Source: Streptomyces sp. B21-083 (GTDB taxonomy: Bacteria; Actinomycetota; Actinomycetes; Streptomycetales; Streptomycetaceae). Taken from it: a stretch of 64,000 nt of DNA. The stretch covers positions 124,001 through 188,000 of the forward strand of contig NZ_JARUND010000002.1 of NCBI RefSeq assembly GCF_036898825.1, written 5' to 3'. A model generated the notes under the pieces. It was not told the origin of the DNA and searched no databases. It worked only from the letters and a program-made list of their open reading frames with translations. The translations under genes and the position numbers were made by a program. This document shows, piece after piece, positions 47,633-56,226 of this stretch. Within the stretch, counting starts at the first letter, position 1. The number at the start of each line of letters is the position of its first letter.

Positions 47633-47975
47633 TCACCCGCGTGCGGCGCCGGCCGGCCGTACCACGTCCACGGGAATGCCCTGCTCGCGGGCGGCGAGGA
47701 CCGCGCCGGCGGTGCCGCCGCCCTTGCCGCTCGGGCCCTCCCCGTTCCAGACGGCGACAAGACGCTCGGCACGCTTCAGGAGAACGGCGTCGGCCGCCTC
47801 GAAGGCTTCCCGGCCGCCGGACTCGTAGGGGCAGCACACCGCTTCGTCGGCTGCGTCGGCCAAGCGGTCGAACAGCGACGCGTGATCGGTGTGGACATGG
47901 CGCCGACGGCAGTCCCGGGAGGGGACGACGGCGACCATGCGCCCGCCGGCGGCGAGGACGGCTTCTGCGAACCGC
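47633..47975 (-). pseudogene. SLOG/DprA-like Rossmann protein, 3' part only
   Basis: On the minus strand: FAEAVLAAGGRMVAVVPSRD, then HASLFDRLADAADEAVCCPY, FEAADAVLLKRAERLVAVWN and GKGGGTAGAVLAAREQGIPV. This matches the C-terminal two thirds of a small actinobacterial SLOG-type protein (usual start MR.GVTGHR). The 5' end is replaced at about 47975 by a sigma-factor fragment on the opposite strand. Confidence 0.7.
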
Positions 47976-48272
47976 TGCGGTCCGTGCTGTTCTCGGTCGC
48001 CTACCGGATTCTGGGCAGCGTGGGCGAGGCTGAGGACTCCGTGCAGGAGACCGGGCCGCGCTTCGACAGTTCGGCGACCCGGCCCACGTCGACCAAAGGC
48101 CTTTCTGTCCGCCACCGTGACGCGGATCTCGATCGACGTGCTGCGCTCCGCACGGGTGAGGCGGGAGGAGTACGTCGGGCCGTGGTTTCCCGAGCCGCTG
48201 ACCACCGATCCCTCTCAGAATGCGGCGCGCTCGGCGGAACTGGCCTACGCGGCTCGCCGGCCGACGAGATGA
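47969..48272 (+). pseudogene. ECF sigma factor (SigJ-like), frameshifted and truncated
   Basis: Reads EPLRSVLFSVAYRILGSVGE, then AEDSVQET (sigma region 2), shifts frame near 48099, and continues KAFLSATVTRISIDVLRSAR and EEYVGPWFPEPL before ending in junk at 48272. Region 4 and the SnoaL-like tail of this family are absent. One missing base accounts for the shift. Confidence 0.8.
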
Positions 48273-48289
48273 CCCCTCGGCGGCCGGAG

Positions 48290-49528
48290 TCAGTGCTCAG
48301 GAGCGGTCCGTCCCGTCCTTGACGGGCGTGAGGCGTCGGTGAGGTCGGCCCCGGTCGCGGCGTCACGCTGGGAGTGAGTGGTGCCACGCCAGTCCAGGCA
48401 CATGACGGTCGCGTCATCCTGCAGGTGGCCCTGGTTGGCGTCGACGATCGCCGCGACGAGGGCGCGAGAGGCCTCACGGGGATGCAGCGCGCGGGTGCGC
48501 ACGATCAGGTCGGCCAGATCGACGCTGCCCGCGTTGCGCTCCAGCATGCCGTCGGTCAGCATCACCAGGCGGTCGCCCGGCCGCAGGTCCAGCGACTGGA
48601 CCTGGTAGGTGTGCGGGGCGGGGAAGCCGAACGGCGTGTCGATCTTCGGAGTTATTTCCTGAACCTTGCCGTCCCTCATCCGCAACGGCCAGGGGTGGCC
48701 GGCGTTGATGAATTCGGTCGTGCCGTCGAACAGGCTGATCCGCAGGAGCTGGCCGGTGACGTAGCCCTGCCGGCCGTGTTCGCGCACGGCCTGGTCGGCC
48801 TGGCGGGCCTGTTCGGCGAGGTCCTCGCCGGCTCGCCGCGCCCGTCGCAGAGCGCCCACCAGGAGGGTGGCCAGCAGCGCGGCCTGGACGTCATGCCCCA
48901 TGGCGTCGGTGACGGAGAGCTGGACGGTGTCCCGGTCGATCACGTAGTCGAAGGTGTCACCGCCGACGTGGTCGGCCGGCTCCAGTGACCCGGCTACAGC
49001 GAACTGTGCGGCCTCGCACGCGAGCGACGCGGGCAGCAGTCGGTGCTGGATCTCCGCGGCCAGGCTCAGCGGGATGGTACGGCGGCCCCACTGGTACACA
49101 TCGGTGAAGGACCGGTTCGCGATGACGATGTACGCCAGAGCGTGCGCGGTCTCGCCGATCTCCCGCATCACCTCCGCGTCCGGCGCCGAGGGCAGGAACA
49201 GTTCGAGGAGCCCGATGGCGTCCCCGCGGTTGGTCACCGGAGCGACGATCCGCACCAGCGCGCCCTCGCCCTTGTCCTCCACGCTCAGCCGCTGGGTGCG
49301 GATCACGTCGTCGTACAGGCTGCCCCGCAGCATGATCCGCCGGGCGGGTTCGTCCGTGTCGACGCTGCCCGCGGCCCCCAGCCGTACGACTGAGCTGCCG
49401 GTGAAGTCGGTGATGAGGAACGACACCGACGCGGCCCCGAGGTGCTCCTTGAGAACGCGGGCGACCACATCGAGCGACTCCACGGGCGCCGCGGCCTCCG
49501 CCGCCTCCAGCGTCCCCGCCAATGTCAT
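48290..49528 (-). CDS. SpoIIE-type PP2C phosphatase, GAF-like sensor (paralogue 1)
   Basis: 412 residues from the ATG at 49528 (a start at 49594 is possible). An N-terminal GAF-like domain (about 15-165) with VSFLITDFTGSSVVRLG and APVTNRGDAIGLLELFLP is followed by the PP2C domain (about 180-390): HVGGDTFDYV, SVTDAMGHDV, FINAGHPWPL, LTDGMLERN and HLQDDATVMCLDW hold the metal-binding Asp residues. Such enzymes dephosphorylate anti-sigma antagonists in partner-switching pathways. The architecture is the same as the gene at 51823, so they are paralogues. Confidence 0.92.
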   Translation of the reverse strand: MTLAGTLEAAEAAAPVESLDVVARVLKEHLGAASVSFLITDFTGSSVVRLGAAGSVDTDEPARRIMLRGSLYDDVIRTQRLSVEDKGEGALVRIVAPVTNRGDAIGLLELFLPSAPDAEVMREIGETAHALAYIVIANRSFTDVYQWGRRTIPLSLAAEIQHRLLPASLACEAAQFAVAGSLEPADHVGGDTFDYVIDRDTVQLSVTDAMGHDVQAALLATLLVGALRRARRAGEDLAEQARQADQAVREHGRQGYVTGQLLRISLFDGTTEFINAGHPWPLRMRDGKVQEITPKIDTPFGFPAPHTYQVQSLDLRPGDRLVMLTDGMLERNAGSVDLADLIVRTRALHPREASRALVAAIVDANQGHLQDDATVMCLDWRGTTHSQRDAATGADLTDASRPSRTGRTAPEH

Positions 49529-49744
49529 GCCTCGACGGCCTACGCCCCTGGGCGGACGAGAGGCCCGCCCGCCGTCAGGCCCTTGTGCGGTCACAACGAC
49601 TCCTCATCCTCGATGATGCTCGGGACCCACCCCACCCCGGATGCCCGAAAGACCTGTGCCTGACCCGGTGCCGAACAGGTCACATTCCACCACGGCCCCC
49701 GGAAGCCGCCCCGGGTGCCGCGTCTCGGCATGCCACGCACGCGC

Positions 49745-50545
49745 TCATGTCGCTGCCAGGAGGATGGCGGTGTAGTGCGAGGTGAAGGCCGCGATGGTCA
49801 GGGCGTGGAAGACCTCGTGGAAGCCGAACCAGGCCGGTGAGGGGTCGGGGCGCTTGAGTCCGTAGACGACGGCGCCCGCGGTGTAGAGGAGACCGCCGGC
49901 GATGACGAGCACGACGACCGCGGTGCCGCCGGCGTGCGCGAAGTCGGGCAGGTAGAAGACGGCCACCCACCCCAGGACGATGTAGCACGGGGTGTACAGC
50001 CAGCGGGGAGCCCCGATCCACAGGATGCGGAAGGCGATGCCGGCCAGGGCGCCCGCCCACACCACGGCCAGCAACACCGGTTGCCGACGCGCGGGGAGCA
50101 GGAGAACCGCCAGCGGGGTGTAGGTGCCGGCGATGATCAGGAAGATGTTCGCGTGGTCCAGGCGCCGCAGGACCGCTTCCCCGCGCGGACCCCACGTTCC
50201 GCGGTGGTAGACCGCGCTGGTGCCGAACAGCAGGCAGGACGACAGCGCGTACACCGAGCAGGCCGCCGCTGCCGCGGCCGAGCGCGATATGGCGACCAGG
50301 ACGAGGCCGCCGATCAGCGAGAGCGGGAACACACCGGCGTGGAGCCAGCCGCGCATTCTCGGCTTCAGTGCGGCGGCCGCGCGCTCCGCACCGCCTCTGT
50401 GGCCGACGGCCGGCTGTCCGTCAGCTGGCAGGCGGGGTGCGCCGGGAGGCGTGTCGACCGCCCGGGAGCGCGGGGCGTCGGGCGTGGGACCGGGGCCGGA
50501 CTGGGACTTCCCTCCGGGTGCCGGCTGAATGTTGTCGGCGATCAT
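49745..50545 (-). CDS. Hemolysin III family membrane protein (PAQR-like)
   Basis: 266 residues: a Pro/Gly-rich N-terminal 55-60 residues, then seven membrane helices. Family motifs: RGWLHAGVFPLSLIGGLVL, YALSSCLLFGTSAVYHRGTW, RRLDHANIFLIIAGTYTPLA and the closing FHEVFHALTIAAFTSHYTAI. The Ser/His/Asp set (SAVYH, LDH, HEVFH) is the zinc site seen in PAQR relatives. Function in bacteria is unclear, possibly membrane-lipid homeostasis. It starts 23 bases after the MerR-like gene and may be cotranscribed with it. Confidence 0.9.
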   Translation of the reverse strand: MIADNIQPAPGGKSQSGPGPTPDAPRSRAVDTPPGAPRLPADGQPAVGHRGGAERAAAALKPRMRGWLHAGVFPLSLIGGLVLVAISRSAAAAAACSVYALSSCLLFGTSAVYHRGTWGPRGEAVLRRLDHANIFLIIAGTYTPLAVLLLPARRQPVLLAVVWAGALAGIAFRILWIGAPRWLYTPCYIVLGWVAVFYLPDFAHAGGTAVVVLVIAGGLLYTAGAVVYGLKRPDPSPAWFGFHEVFHALTIAAFTSHYTAILLAAT

Positions 50546-50568
50546 GCACTCGTGTTCTTGAAAATCGG

Positions 50569-50940
50569 TCAGAGACTGACCGTGTGGCGGGATGTGGCGC
50601 GGCGGTGCTCGGCGTTGATGCGCTGGGCTTCCTCCAATTGATCTTCGAGGATGATGATGCGACAGGCGGCCTCGACAGGGGTTCCCTGATCTACGAGTTC
50701 GCGGGCCCGGGCGGCGATCCGCAGCTGGTAGCGGGAGTAGCGGCGGTGCCCTCCTGAGGAGCGCAGCGGGGTGATGAGGCGGGCTTCGCCGATGGCGCGG
50801 AGGAAGCCCTGCGTGGTGCCGAGCATCTCGGCGGCCCGGCCCATGGTGTAGGCGGGGTAGTCATCGTCGTCGAGCCGGTCGTAGGAATCCTCTACTGTCA
50901 CTGACACCTCTCCGTCGAACGCGTGGCGGGGCCCTGACAC
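50569..50940 (-). CDS. MerR-like DNA-binding protein
   Basis: 123 residues from 50940; a start near the GTG preceding SVTVEDSYDRLDDDDYPAYT would drop about a dozen residues. The winged helix reads YTMGRAAEMLGTTQGFLRAI, then GEARLITPLRSSGGHRRYSR, with the GGHRRYS wing diagnostic of MerR/HspR/BldC types. A short coiled coil follows and there is no effector domain. A GGGTAC hexamer lies upstream around 51025, but a proper -35 is lacking. Role: regulator of unknown targets, probably including the adjacent hemolysin III gene. The 239-base upstream gap has lower GC at 51055-51135. Confidence 0.85.
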   Translation of the reverse strand: MSGPRHAFDGEVSVTVEDSYDRLDDDDYPAYTMGRAAEMLGTTQGFLRAIGEARLITPLRSSGGHRRYSRYQLRIAARARELVDQGTPVEAACRIIILEDQLEEAQRINAEHRRATSRHTVSL

Positions 50941-51179
50941 CGGTAGGCGCCACGGCCCGAGAAAACCGCTTCACCGCCGGGCACTACAACCGCGCTACCG
51001 CCGCCCGGCAGCTCGTGTCTGCGAGTACCCTCTGCCCCTCCGGCGGACAGGAGAAACCTTAACTAGGCCACCATCCGATGTCTAATCTTGTCACCATAGA
51101 TTTCCTGTGTGGGCGACTGAATAATCATCGGTGTTCGCCACCGCCTCGCACCCTCGAGCCGAGCCCGCCCTCCAGTGCC

Positions 51180-51680
51180 CTAGGACGGCGACAGGGGGAT
51201 GCGGGCCGTGATGCGCTTGCCGACCGGCTCCTGCTCGATGAAGAGCGACTCGGCGACGGCCTTGACGATCTCCAGGCCGTGCTGGCCGACCCTGCCGGGG
51301 TCGGTGGACCGGGCCGCGGGAACCGTGGGCTCGCTGTCCCACACGACGACGTCCACGGCGCGCGCGTTGACGCGCAGCTCCAGGAGGACGGGGCCGGGGG
51401 CGTACTTGCGGGCGTTGGTCACCAGCTCGCTCACCACCAACTGGACGAGGTCCCGCGCGCGTGCGGGCACGGACAGCTGATGGTCGGCGTGGGCCTGGTC
51501 GAGGAAGGCGACGGCATGGTGACGGGCGTCGGCGATACAGCCGTCGTCCCCGCCCAGGGCGTAGCCGGCACGCATCAGGTACACATTCGGCGTCGTACAG
51601 CCGTCACCGTCGGCATGGGATTCCACCTGTTCGCCCTCACTCCCCCCGTTCACGTGCGCCGGTACCCGCACCTGCGCCAT
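51180..51680 (-). CDS. RsbW-like anti-sigma kinase (HATPase_c)
   Basis: 166 residues from the ATG at 51680. The GHKL ATPase motifs are present: VQLVVSELVTNARKYAPG (N box, catalytic Glu and Asn), VVVWDSEPT (G1-type Asp) and GQHGLEIVKAVAES (G2). Proteins of this shape bind and inhibit sigma factors and phosphorylate STAS antagonists, or act as free-standing GHKL kinases in Streptomyces. It sits 142 bases downstream of the SpoIIE-type phosphatase at 51823, an obvious functional partner. No STAS antagonist gene is adjacent. Confidence 0.88.
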   Translation of the reverse strand: MAQVRVPAHVNGGSEGEQVESHADGDGCTTPNVYLMRAGYALGGDDGCIADARHHAVAFLDQAHADHQLSVPARARDLVQLVVSELVTNARKYAPGPVLLELRVNARAVDVVVWDSEPTVPAARSTDPGRVGQHGLEIVKAVAESLFIEQEPVGKRITARIPLSPS

Positions 51681-51822
51681 ACATGCCACCACACGTGTCC
51701 CCGATGCGCAGGCCCACCCCCCAGGACGAGCGGGAGCGGGTCGCCGCGCGCCGTATCGGGAGGAAGGGTGACTGTCGTCCGACACGGGCTGATGGAGATG
51801 ACGTCTAGCGGGCCGTCGTGGG

Positions 51823-53016
51823 TCATCGCTGCCGGTCGGGTCTCTTTTCGGCAGGTCGGCGTCGGTTGCCGTGCCAGTCCAGTATCAGGACCGTGGCGTC
51901 GTCCTGGAGGCTGCCGTGGCAGACCTTGAGGACTGCGGCCGTCAGGCTCCGGACAGCTTCTCGCGGGTGCAGCGCGCGGGTGTCCAGAATGACCGAGGCC
52001 AGGTCGACGGCAGCCGCACCGCGTTCCTGCATTCCGTCGGTGAGCAGGATCAGACGGTCTCCGGGGAGCAGTTGGAGTTCCTGCAGGCGGTAGGTGGTCG
52101 GGGCCGTCACGCCGAAGGGCAGATTGACGGCGAGCTCGACCTCTTCGACGATGCCGTCCCGCAGCCTCAGCGGCCGAGGATGGCCGGCGTTGACCAGTTC
52201 GCACAGGCCTGTTTCGAGGTCCACGCACAGCAACTGCCCGGTGGCCAGACCGTGGTTGTGGCTGAGCAGGGCCTCGTGGGCGTGGCGGGCCTGCTTGAGT
52301 GCGTCGCATCCGCTGCGGCGCGCCTGGCGCAGTGCCCCGACCAGCAGGGTGGCCAGCAGCGCGGAGTCCGTGTCGTGCCCCATGGCGTCGGTGATGGACA
52401 GGTGGAGGGTGCCGTGGTCGAGGGTGTAGTCGTAGGTGTCGCCGCCGATGTCGTCGGCCGGGACCAGTCCGGCGGCGAGGGTGAACTGGTCGGCCTCGCA
52501 ACAGGAGGACGAGGGAAGCAGTTGATGCTGGATCTCCGCCGCCAGGCTGGTCACGGTGGTCCGCCGGCCCAGGTGGTACAGGTCGGTGAACCGGCGGTCC
52601 GTGACGATGATGTACGCCAGCGCGTGTGCCGCCTCGCGGACCTGCCGCCGCACGGTGTCGTCGGCGGTCTGCAGGGTCACCTCCAGGACGCCGATGCAGT
52701 CGCCACGGTTGGTGACCGGCGTGATGACGCGTTCTCCGCCCTCGTCGTCCGGTTCCACATGCTGGCGCTGGCTCTGCAGAACACCGTCGTAGACGCTGCC
52801 TTGCAGGTCGATCGGCTCGGCGTTGTCGGCCGCCTCGCTGTCGGTCGCGGCGAGGCGTACCAGCCGCTGGCCGATCAGGTCGACGAACAGGAAGGACACC
52901 TGCTCGGCACCGAACCGCTTCCGCAGGTCGTGTGCCACCACATCGACGGACTCACTGGGCGGCGCCGCTTCCGCAGCGGCCAGCAACTCGCCCAGTTCCA
53001 GATCTCCACCCTCCAC
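51823..53016 (-). CDS. SpoIIE-type PP2C phosphatase, GAF-like sensor (paralogue 2)
   Basis: 397 residues. GAF-like N-terminal domain (about 10-165: VSFLFVDLIGQRLVRLAATD, ITPVTNRGDCIGVLEVTL) and PP2C domain (about 180-385: DIGGDTYDYT, SITDAMGHDT, LVNAGHPRPL, LTDGMQERG, LQDDATVLILDW). Every metal-binding Asp is kept. It mirrors the protein at 48290 almost motif for motif, with the sensor part less conserved, as expected after duplication with different signals. Together with the kinase downstream it makes a likely sigma-control module. Confidence 0.92.
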   Translation of the reverse strand: MEGGDLELGELLAAAEAAPPSESVDVVAHDLRKRFGAEQVSFLFVDLIGQRLVRLAATDSEAADNAEPIDLQGSVYDGVLQSQRQHVEPDDEGGERVITPVTNRGDCIGVLEVTLQTADDTVRRQVREAAHALAYIIVTDRRFTDLYHLGRRTTVTSLAAEIQHQLLPSSSCCEADQFTLAAGLVPADDIGGDTYDYTLDHGTLHLSITDAMGHDTDSALLATLLVGALRQARRSGCDALKQARHAHEALLSHNHGLATGQLLCVDLETGLCELVNAGHPRPLRLRDGIVEEVELAVNLPFGVTAPTTYRLQELQLLPGDRLILLTDGMQERGAAAVDLASVILDTRALHPREAVRSLTAAVLKVCHGSLQDDATVLILDWHGNRRRPAEKRPDRQR

Positions 53017-53399
53017 GACAACCTCCTATCGGCTGCCGCAACTTCTTCCCCAACTATGCGCATCCTCACCTGACCCGGCGATTTTGCCTGGCCAGAGGCG
53101 GGCCCTCGGCGTGGACGCCGTCATCGGCACGAGGTGGTCACTACGCGCAGGGGGCTTCCGCGACGGCCCGGAGCGGATTCGCGCGGCGAGTGACCGCAGG
53201 CTCAGGAGACGGGGCCGGTGGGCGGCCAGAGCCCTGTCGAATCCGGGTACGCGCTCGTCCTCTCGCGGAGGACATCGTCCCCGCCCCGGGGCGAACGACC
53301 CACTCGGCCGTATGCAGCAGCGGCCCGGGCGGCCGGATGCCGTGCGGCCGATGCTGGGCGTGCCGTGCTCCGCCCTCCCAGCCCGCCCGAGGAGTTCCT
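53017..53399. other. Intergenic, no gene seen
   Basis: 383 bases between the divergent phosphatase and serine hydrolase genes. Open frames here have no ribosome sites or recognisable motifs. Confidence 0.4.
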
Positions 53400-54575
53400 G
53401 TGCCGCTGCCCTCTCTCCCCCGCCTGCGTCTGCCGGTCGGCGCCGCGCTGGCCTGCGCCTGTCTCGCAGCCCTGGTGTACGCGCCTGCCGAGGCCGACAC
53501 GTCAGGCTCCACCACGGACCGCGCACTGCGGAGTCAGCTCGAAGAACTGGTGCACGCTCCAGGTGGCCCGCCGGGCGTCATCACCGTGCTCCAGCGAGGG
53601 AACTCACGCCGGGTCATCCGGGCCGGAGTCGCCGACCTCGACACCGGCAGGCCGATCGAACCGACCGACCACATGCGTATCGCCAGTACGGCGAAGGCGT
53701 TCAGCGGCGCCGTGGCACTACGGCTCGTGGACCGGGGCGCGCTCCGGCTCGAAGACACCATCGGCCGACGGCTGCCCGCATTGCCCCGGGCCTGGCACGC
53801 GGTGACTCTGCGCCAGCTTCTGACCCACACCAGCGGCCTGCCCGACTTCAGCCGGAGTGAGGAGTTCCTCAGCATCCTCAGGGCCGATCCGCACCATCAC
53901 TTCGACTCCCGGCGGCTGCTCGACTTCGTGGCCGGCGAGCCACTGCTGTTCCCTCCCGGTTCGCGGTACCAGTACTCCAACTCCGACAACATCGCCGTGG
54001 CCCTGATGGCCGAGGCGGCGACCGGGAAACGCTACGAGGAGCTGCTGCGGTGGTTGGTCTACCGTCCGCTCGGGCTGCGCGACACGAGCCTTCCGCAGGG
54101 TTTCGAGATGCCGGAACCGTACATGCACGGCTACGACGTCCCGGTCCAGCCGCCGGCCGCGCCGGAGGACGTCAGTGAGCTGATCGGCGCCTCCGGGGTG
54201 TGGGCGTCGGGCGGCGTCATCTCCACTCCGAGGGACATGACCAGGTTCATCCGCGGTTACGCGGGCGGCGCGCTGATCTCCCGGGCGACCCTGCGCGAGC
54301 AGCGGCGCTGGGTCGACGGCGCCTCCGAACCGGCGGGCCCGGGTACGAACGAGGCAGGGGCGGCGATCTTCCGCTACACCACGAGATGCGGAGTGGTGCT
54401 CGGCCACACCGGGAACACACCCGGGTACACCCAGCTGATCGCCGCGACACCGGACGGAGAACGGTCGCTGACGTTCTCGCTCACCACCCAGGTGAACGAG
54501 GCGACGAAGCCACAACTGCTGGAGCGGCTGCGCGAGATCGAGGAGAACTTCGTGTGCGCACTGCTCCGGCACTGA
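53400..54575 (+). CDS. Secreted serine hydrolase (class C beta-lactamase/DD-peptidase fold)
   Basis: 391 residues from the GTG at 53400 with GAGGAG upstream. An export signal (about 8-32) leads to the SxxK motif STAK (IASTAKAFSGAVA), the YxN motif YSNSD and a C-terminal HTGNTPGYTQL that takes the place of KTG. LTHTSGLPDF is also typical of the family. These enzymes cleave D-Ala-D-Ala peptides, beta-lactams or small esters outside the cell; which one cannot be read from sequence. No dedicated regulator is adjacent. Confidence 0.9.
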   Translation: MPLPSLPRLRLPVGAALACACLAALVYAPAEADTSGSTTDRALRSQLEELVHAPGGPPGVITVLQRGNSRRVIRAGVADLDTGRPIEPTDHMRIASTAKAFSGAVALRLVDRGALRLEDTIGRRLPALPRAWHAVTLRQLLTHTSGLPDFSRSEEFLSILRADPHHHFDSRRLLDFVAGEPLLFPPGSRYQYSNSDNIAVALMAEAATGKRYEELLRWLVYRPLGLRDTSLPQGFEMPEPYMHGYDVPVQPPAAPEDVSELIGASGVWASGGVISTPRDMTRFIRGYAGGALISRATLREQRRWVDGASEPAGPGTNEAGAAIFRYTTRCGVVLGHTGNTPGYTQLIAATPDGERSLTFSLTTQVNEATKPQLLERLREIEENFVCALLRH

Positions 54576-54737
54576 CACCGGCCGAGCCCTCCCGGTCGCC
54601 CGTCGACCGTACGCACGGTGCCGCCCACCGACCCCTGCGACACCAGGAGACCGTGTCCCCGGCAAGCGACACACCAGGGACAGGTCGTCGCCGTCAGATG
54701 GCCGACCGAAGCAGCCGACGTCCAGGACGCGCGCGGG

Positions 54738-55112
54738 TCACCCGGCGTCCAGGGCCTCCCGCAGCGCCTTCGCGGAGGTGGCCGGGTCATAGCCCTCGGG
54801 AACACCTTCGACAAGGATGATGTCGCCCTGGATGTGCCGCGAGCGCAACGGGGCGATGTCCTGGTACGCGGGCGAGTCCCACCAGGCCCGCGCCTCGACG
54901 ATGCCGGGGAAGCCGATCATCACGACGCTTCCGGGCCAGCTGCCCTCTTTCACCTCGTGCTGCGTGACGTGCACGAGGAAGCGGCCGCCGTACGGCTCGA
55001 AGGTGGCGGGGATACGTTCCATGTACTCGGCGATCTCCGGGTGTGGGGCTTGGCGTAGGCGGGCACGATGTCCTTCCGGCAGACCGAACTCTCCAGGTCG
55101 AAAGCATGGCAT
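54738..55112 (-). CDS. DUF1330-type protein with suspect N-terminus
   Basis: The body is convincing: PHPEIAEYMERIPATFEPYG, GRFLVHVTQHEVKEG, MIGFPGIVEARAWWDSPAYQ and QGDIILVEGVPEGYDPATS belong to the DUF1330 (dimeric alpha/beta barrel) family. The expected start, a GTG at 55066 encoding MPAYA, is in a different frame from the body, so roughly eight codons plus a base seem to have been lost near 55045. Translation might instead begin at an ATG at 55112. Either a recent frameshift or a short variant. A further coding-like remnant lies at 55176-55285 on the same strand. Confidence 0.6.
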   Translation of the reverse strand: MPCFRPGEFGLPEGHRARLRQAPHPEIAEYMERIPATFEPYGGRFLVHVTQHEVKEGSWPGSVVMIGFPGIVEARAWWDSPAYQDIAPLRSRHIQGDIILVEGVPEGYDPATSAKALREALDAG

Positions 55113-55273
55113 GGACCCGCCGAACTGGGGAGGCGGGCGGGCTCTGCGGGACCTCGGGCGAACGCTCACGGATCGTCAGGTCCGGGGCGGAAGGAGAGGC
55201 CCCAGTGGGACGAGGTCGAGATGGAGGTCCTCCAGCACGTAGCCGTGCTGGGCGCACAGCTCGGTGTCGCCGA

Positions 55274-55303
55274 AGAGGGGCCGACGTAGACGTCGGCCCC
55301 TCT
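55274..55303 (-). terminator. Terminator of the CsbD gene
   Basis: Perfect 13-base arms (55274-55286 and 55291-55303) with a 4-base loop TAGA, 40 bases beyond the stop of the leftward CsbD gene. Confidence 0.88.
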
Positions 55304-55343
55304 CAACAGCTACAGCACCTCTGAAGATCTCCGCGGCTGGGAA

Positions 55344-55517
55344 TCAGTGCTTCAGCGTGTCCTTGGCCTTCTGAACGGTCTGCTTCGCGTCGCCAGCCAT
55401 CTGCTCGCGGGCGCCCTTCGCCGCCAGGCTTTCGTTGCCGACAGCCTCACCGGTGGTTTCCTTCATCCTGCCCTTGGTCTTCTTGGCCACGTTCCTGACC
55501 TTCTTGCCTGCCGCCAT
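55344..55517 (-). CDS. CsbD-family stress protein
   Basis: 57 residues from the ATG at 55517, with GGAGGTGA upstream. Sequence KKTKGRMKETTGEAVGNESL, then AKGAREQMAGDAKQTVQKAK is the CsbD pattern of amphipathic, Lys/Glu-rich helices. In Bacillus, CsbD is a sigma-B-dependent general stress protein; here a sigma-B-like promoter lies 38 bases upstream, which agrees. Function of the protein itself is not established. Confidence 0.9.
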   Translation of the reverse strand: MAAGKKVRNVAKKTKGRMKETTGEAVGNESLAAKGAREQMAGDAKQTVQKAKDTLKH

Positions 55518-55554
55518 CACTTTCACCTCCCACACCACTGAGCTTCTCTGCCCC

Positions 55555-55579
55555 GTACCCACGGCTGGGCCACTCAAGC
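55555..55579 (-). promoter_or_regulatory. Sigma-B-like promoter of the CsbD gene
   Basis: On the minus strand: GCTT, 15 bases, GGGTAC, an exact match to GNNT-N14-16-GGGTAC. The -10 hexamer is at 55555-55560, 37 bases before the ATG. Confidence 0.7.
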
Positions 55580-55602
55580 GGACTATCTTCCCAAAAGGGG
55601 AA

Positions 55603-56226
55603 TTACTCACCTGTCGGGCGCCTGAAGGAAGCGGACCGAGGGAAGCGCACCGAAGCGTTCGGTCCCGCCACGGCGTAGGACACGGTGCCGGTGATCGCGA
55701 GGACCAGGGCCGTACAGGTGCCCGTTGTCGAGCCGGGTGGCAGCAGCATCCAGGTCGCCACCCGCATGGGCTCGCTCGTCGGGAGCGGGGCGAAGAACGC
55801 GAAGGAGAGCCAGGCGAAGGGCAGGGTCCATGCGTACTGGCCCCCCGAGAGCGTCGCGCCCAGAGCGGCCAGTCCCATCAGGCCCGCGCTGTCCCGGACG
55901 ACGAACGAGGTGGTGGCCAGGGGCTGGCCCGATGTCCGCACTGTCAGCAACGCCGCCGCGACGACCGCGCCGGCGAGCAGCACGTGCGCCGCTCTGCGCG
56001 GCACCCAGCGGATGGAGGCCGTCCGGTCCAGCGCGAGGTCCTGCCCGCTGAGCCCGATCGAGGCCGCCATCACCCCCGTGGCCAGGACGAGGACCGGCAT
56101 TCGCGGATCACCGGGCGCCTCACCTCCGTCCCGGGCGAGCGCCCATACCGCTACCGTGCTGATCACCATCACGGCGAGCGACGCGGGCACCTGCCGCGAG
56201 CGTGCGTACAGCGTCAGCCATCTCAC
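55603..56226 (-). CDS. Second ABC-transporter membrane protein of the sigma operon
   Basis: 207 residues from a GTG at 56226 that overlaps the previous stop (GTGA). Five or six hydrophobic segments (SLAVMVISTVAVWALARDGG, VLVLATGVMAASIGLSGQDL, HVLLAGAVVAAALLTVRTSG, LVLAITGTVSYAVAG). No enzyme motif. As the last gene of a tightly overlapping operon with an ABC ATPase and a larger permease, it is most likely a membrane component of the same exporter. Confidence 0.75.
   Translation of the reverse strand: MRWLTLYARSRQVPASLAVMVISTVAVWALARDGGEAPGDPRMPVLVLATGVMAASIGLSGQDLALDRTASIRWVPRRAAHVLLAGAVVAAALLTVRTSGQPLATTSFVVRDSAGLMGLAALGATLSGGQYAWTLPFAWLSFAFFAPLPTSEPMRVATWMLLPPGSTTGTCTALVLAITGTVSYAVAGPNASVRFPRSASFRRPTGE

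Noticed and set aside
51020..51030. GGGTAC-type hexamer upstream of the MerR-like gene
   Set aside because: The matching -35 has a mismatch at the key G, so it was not called a promoter.
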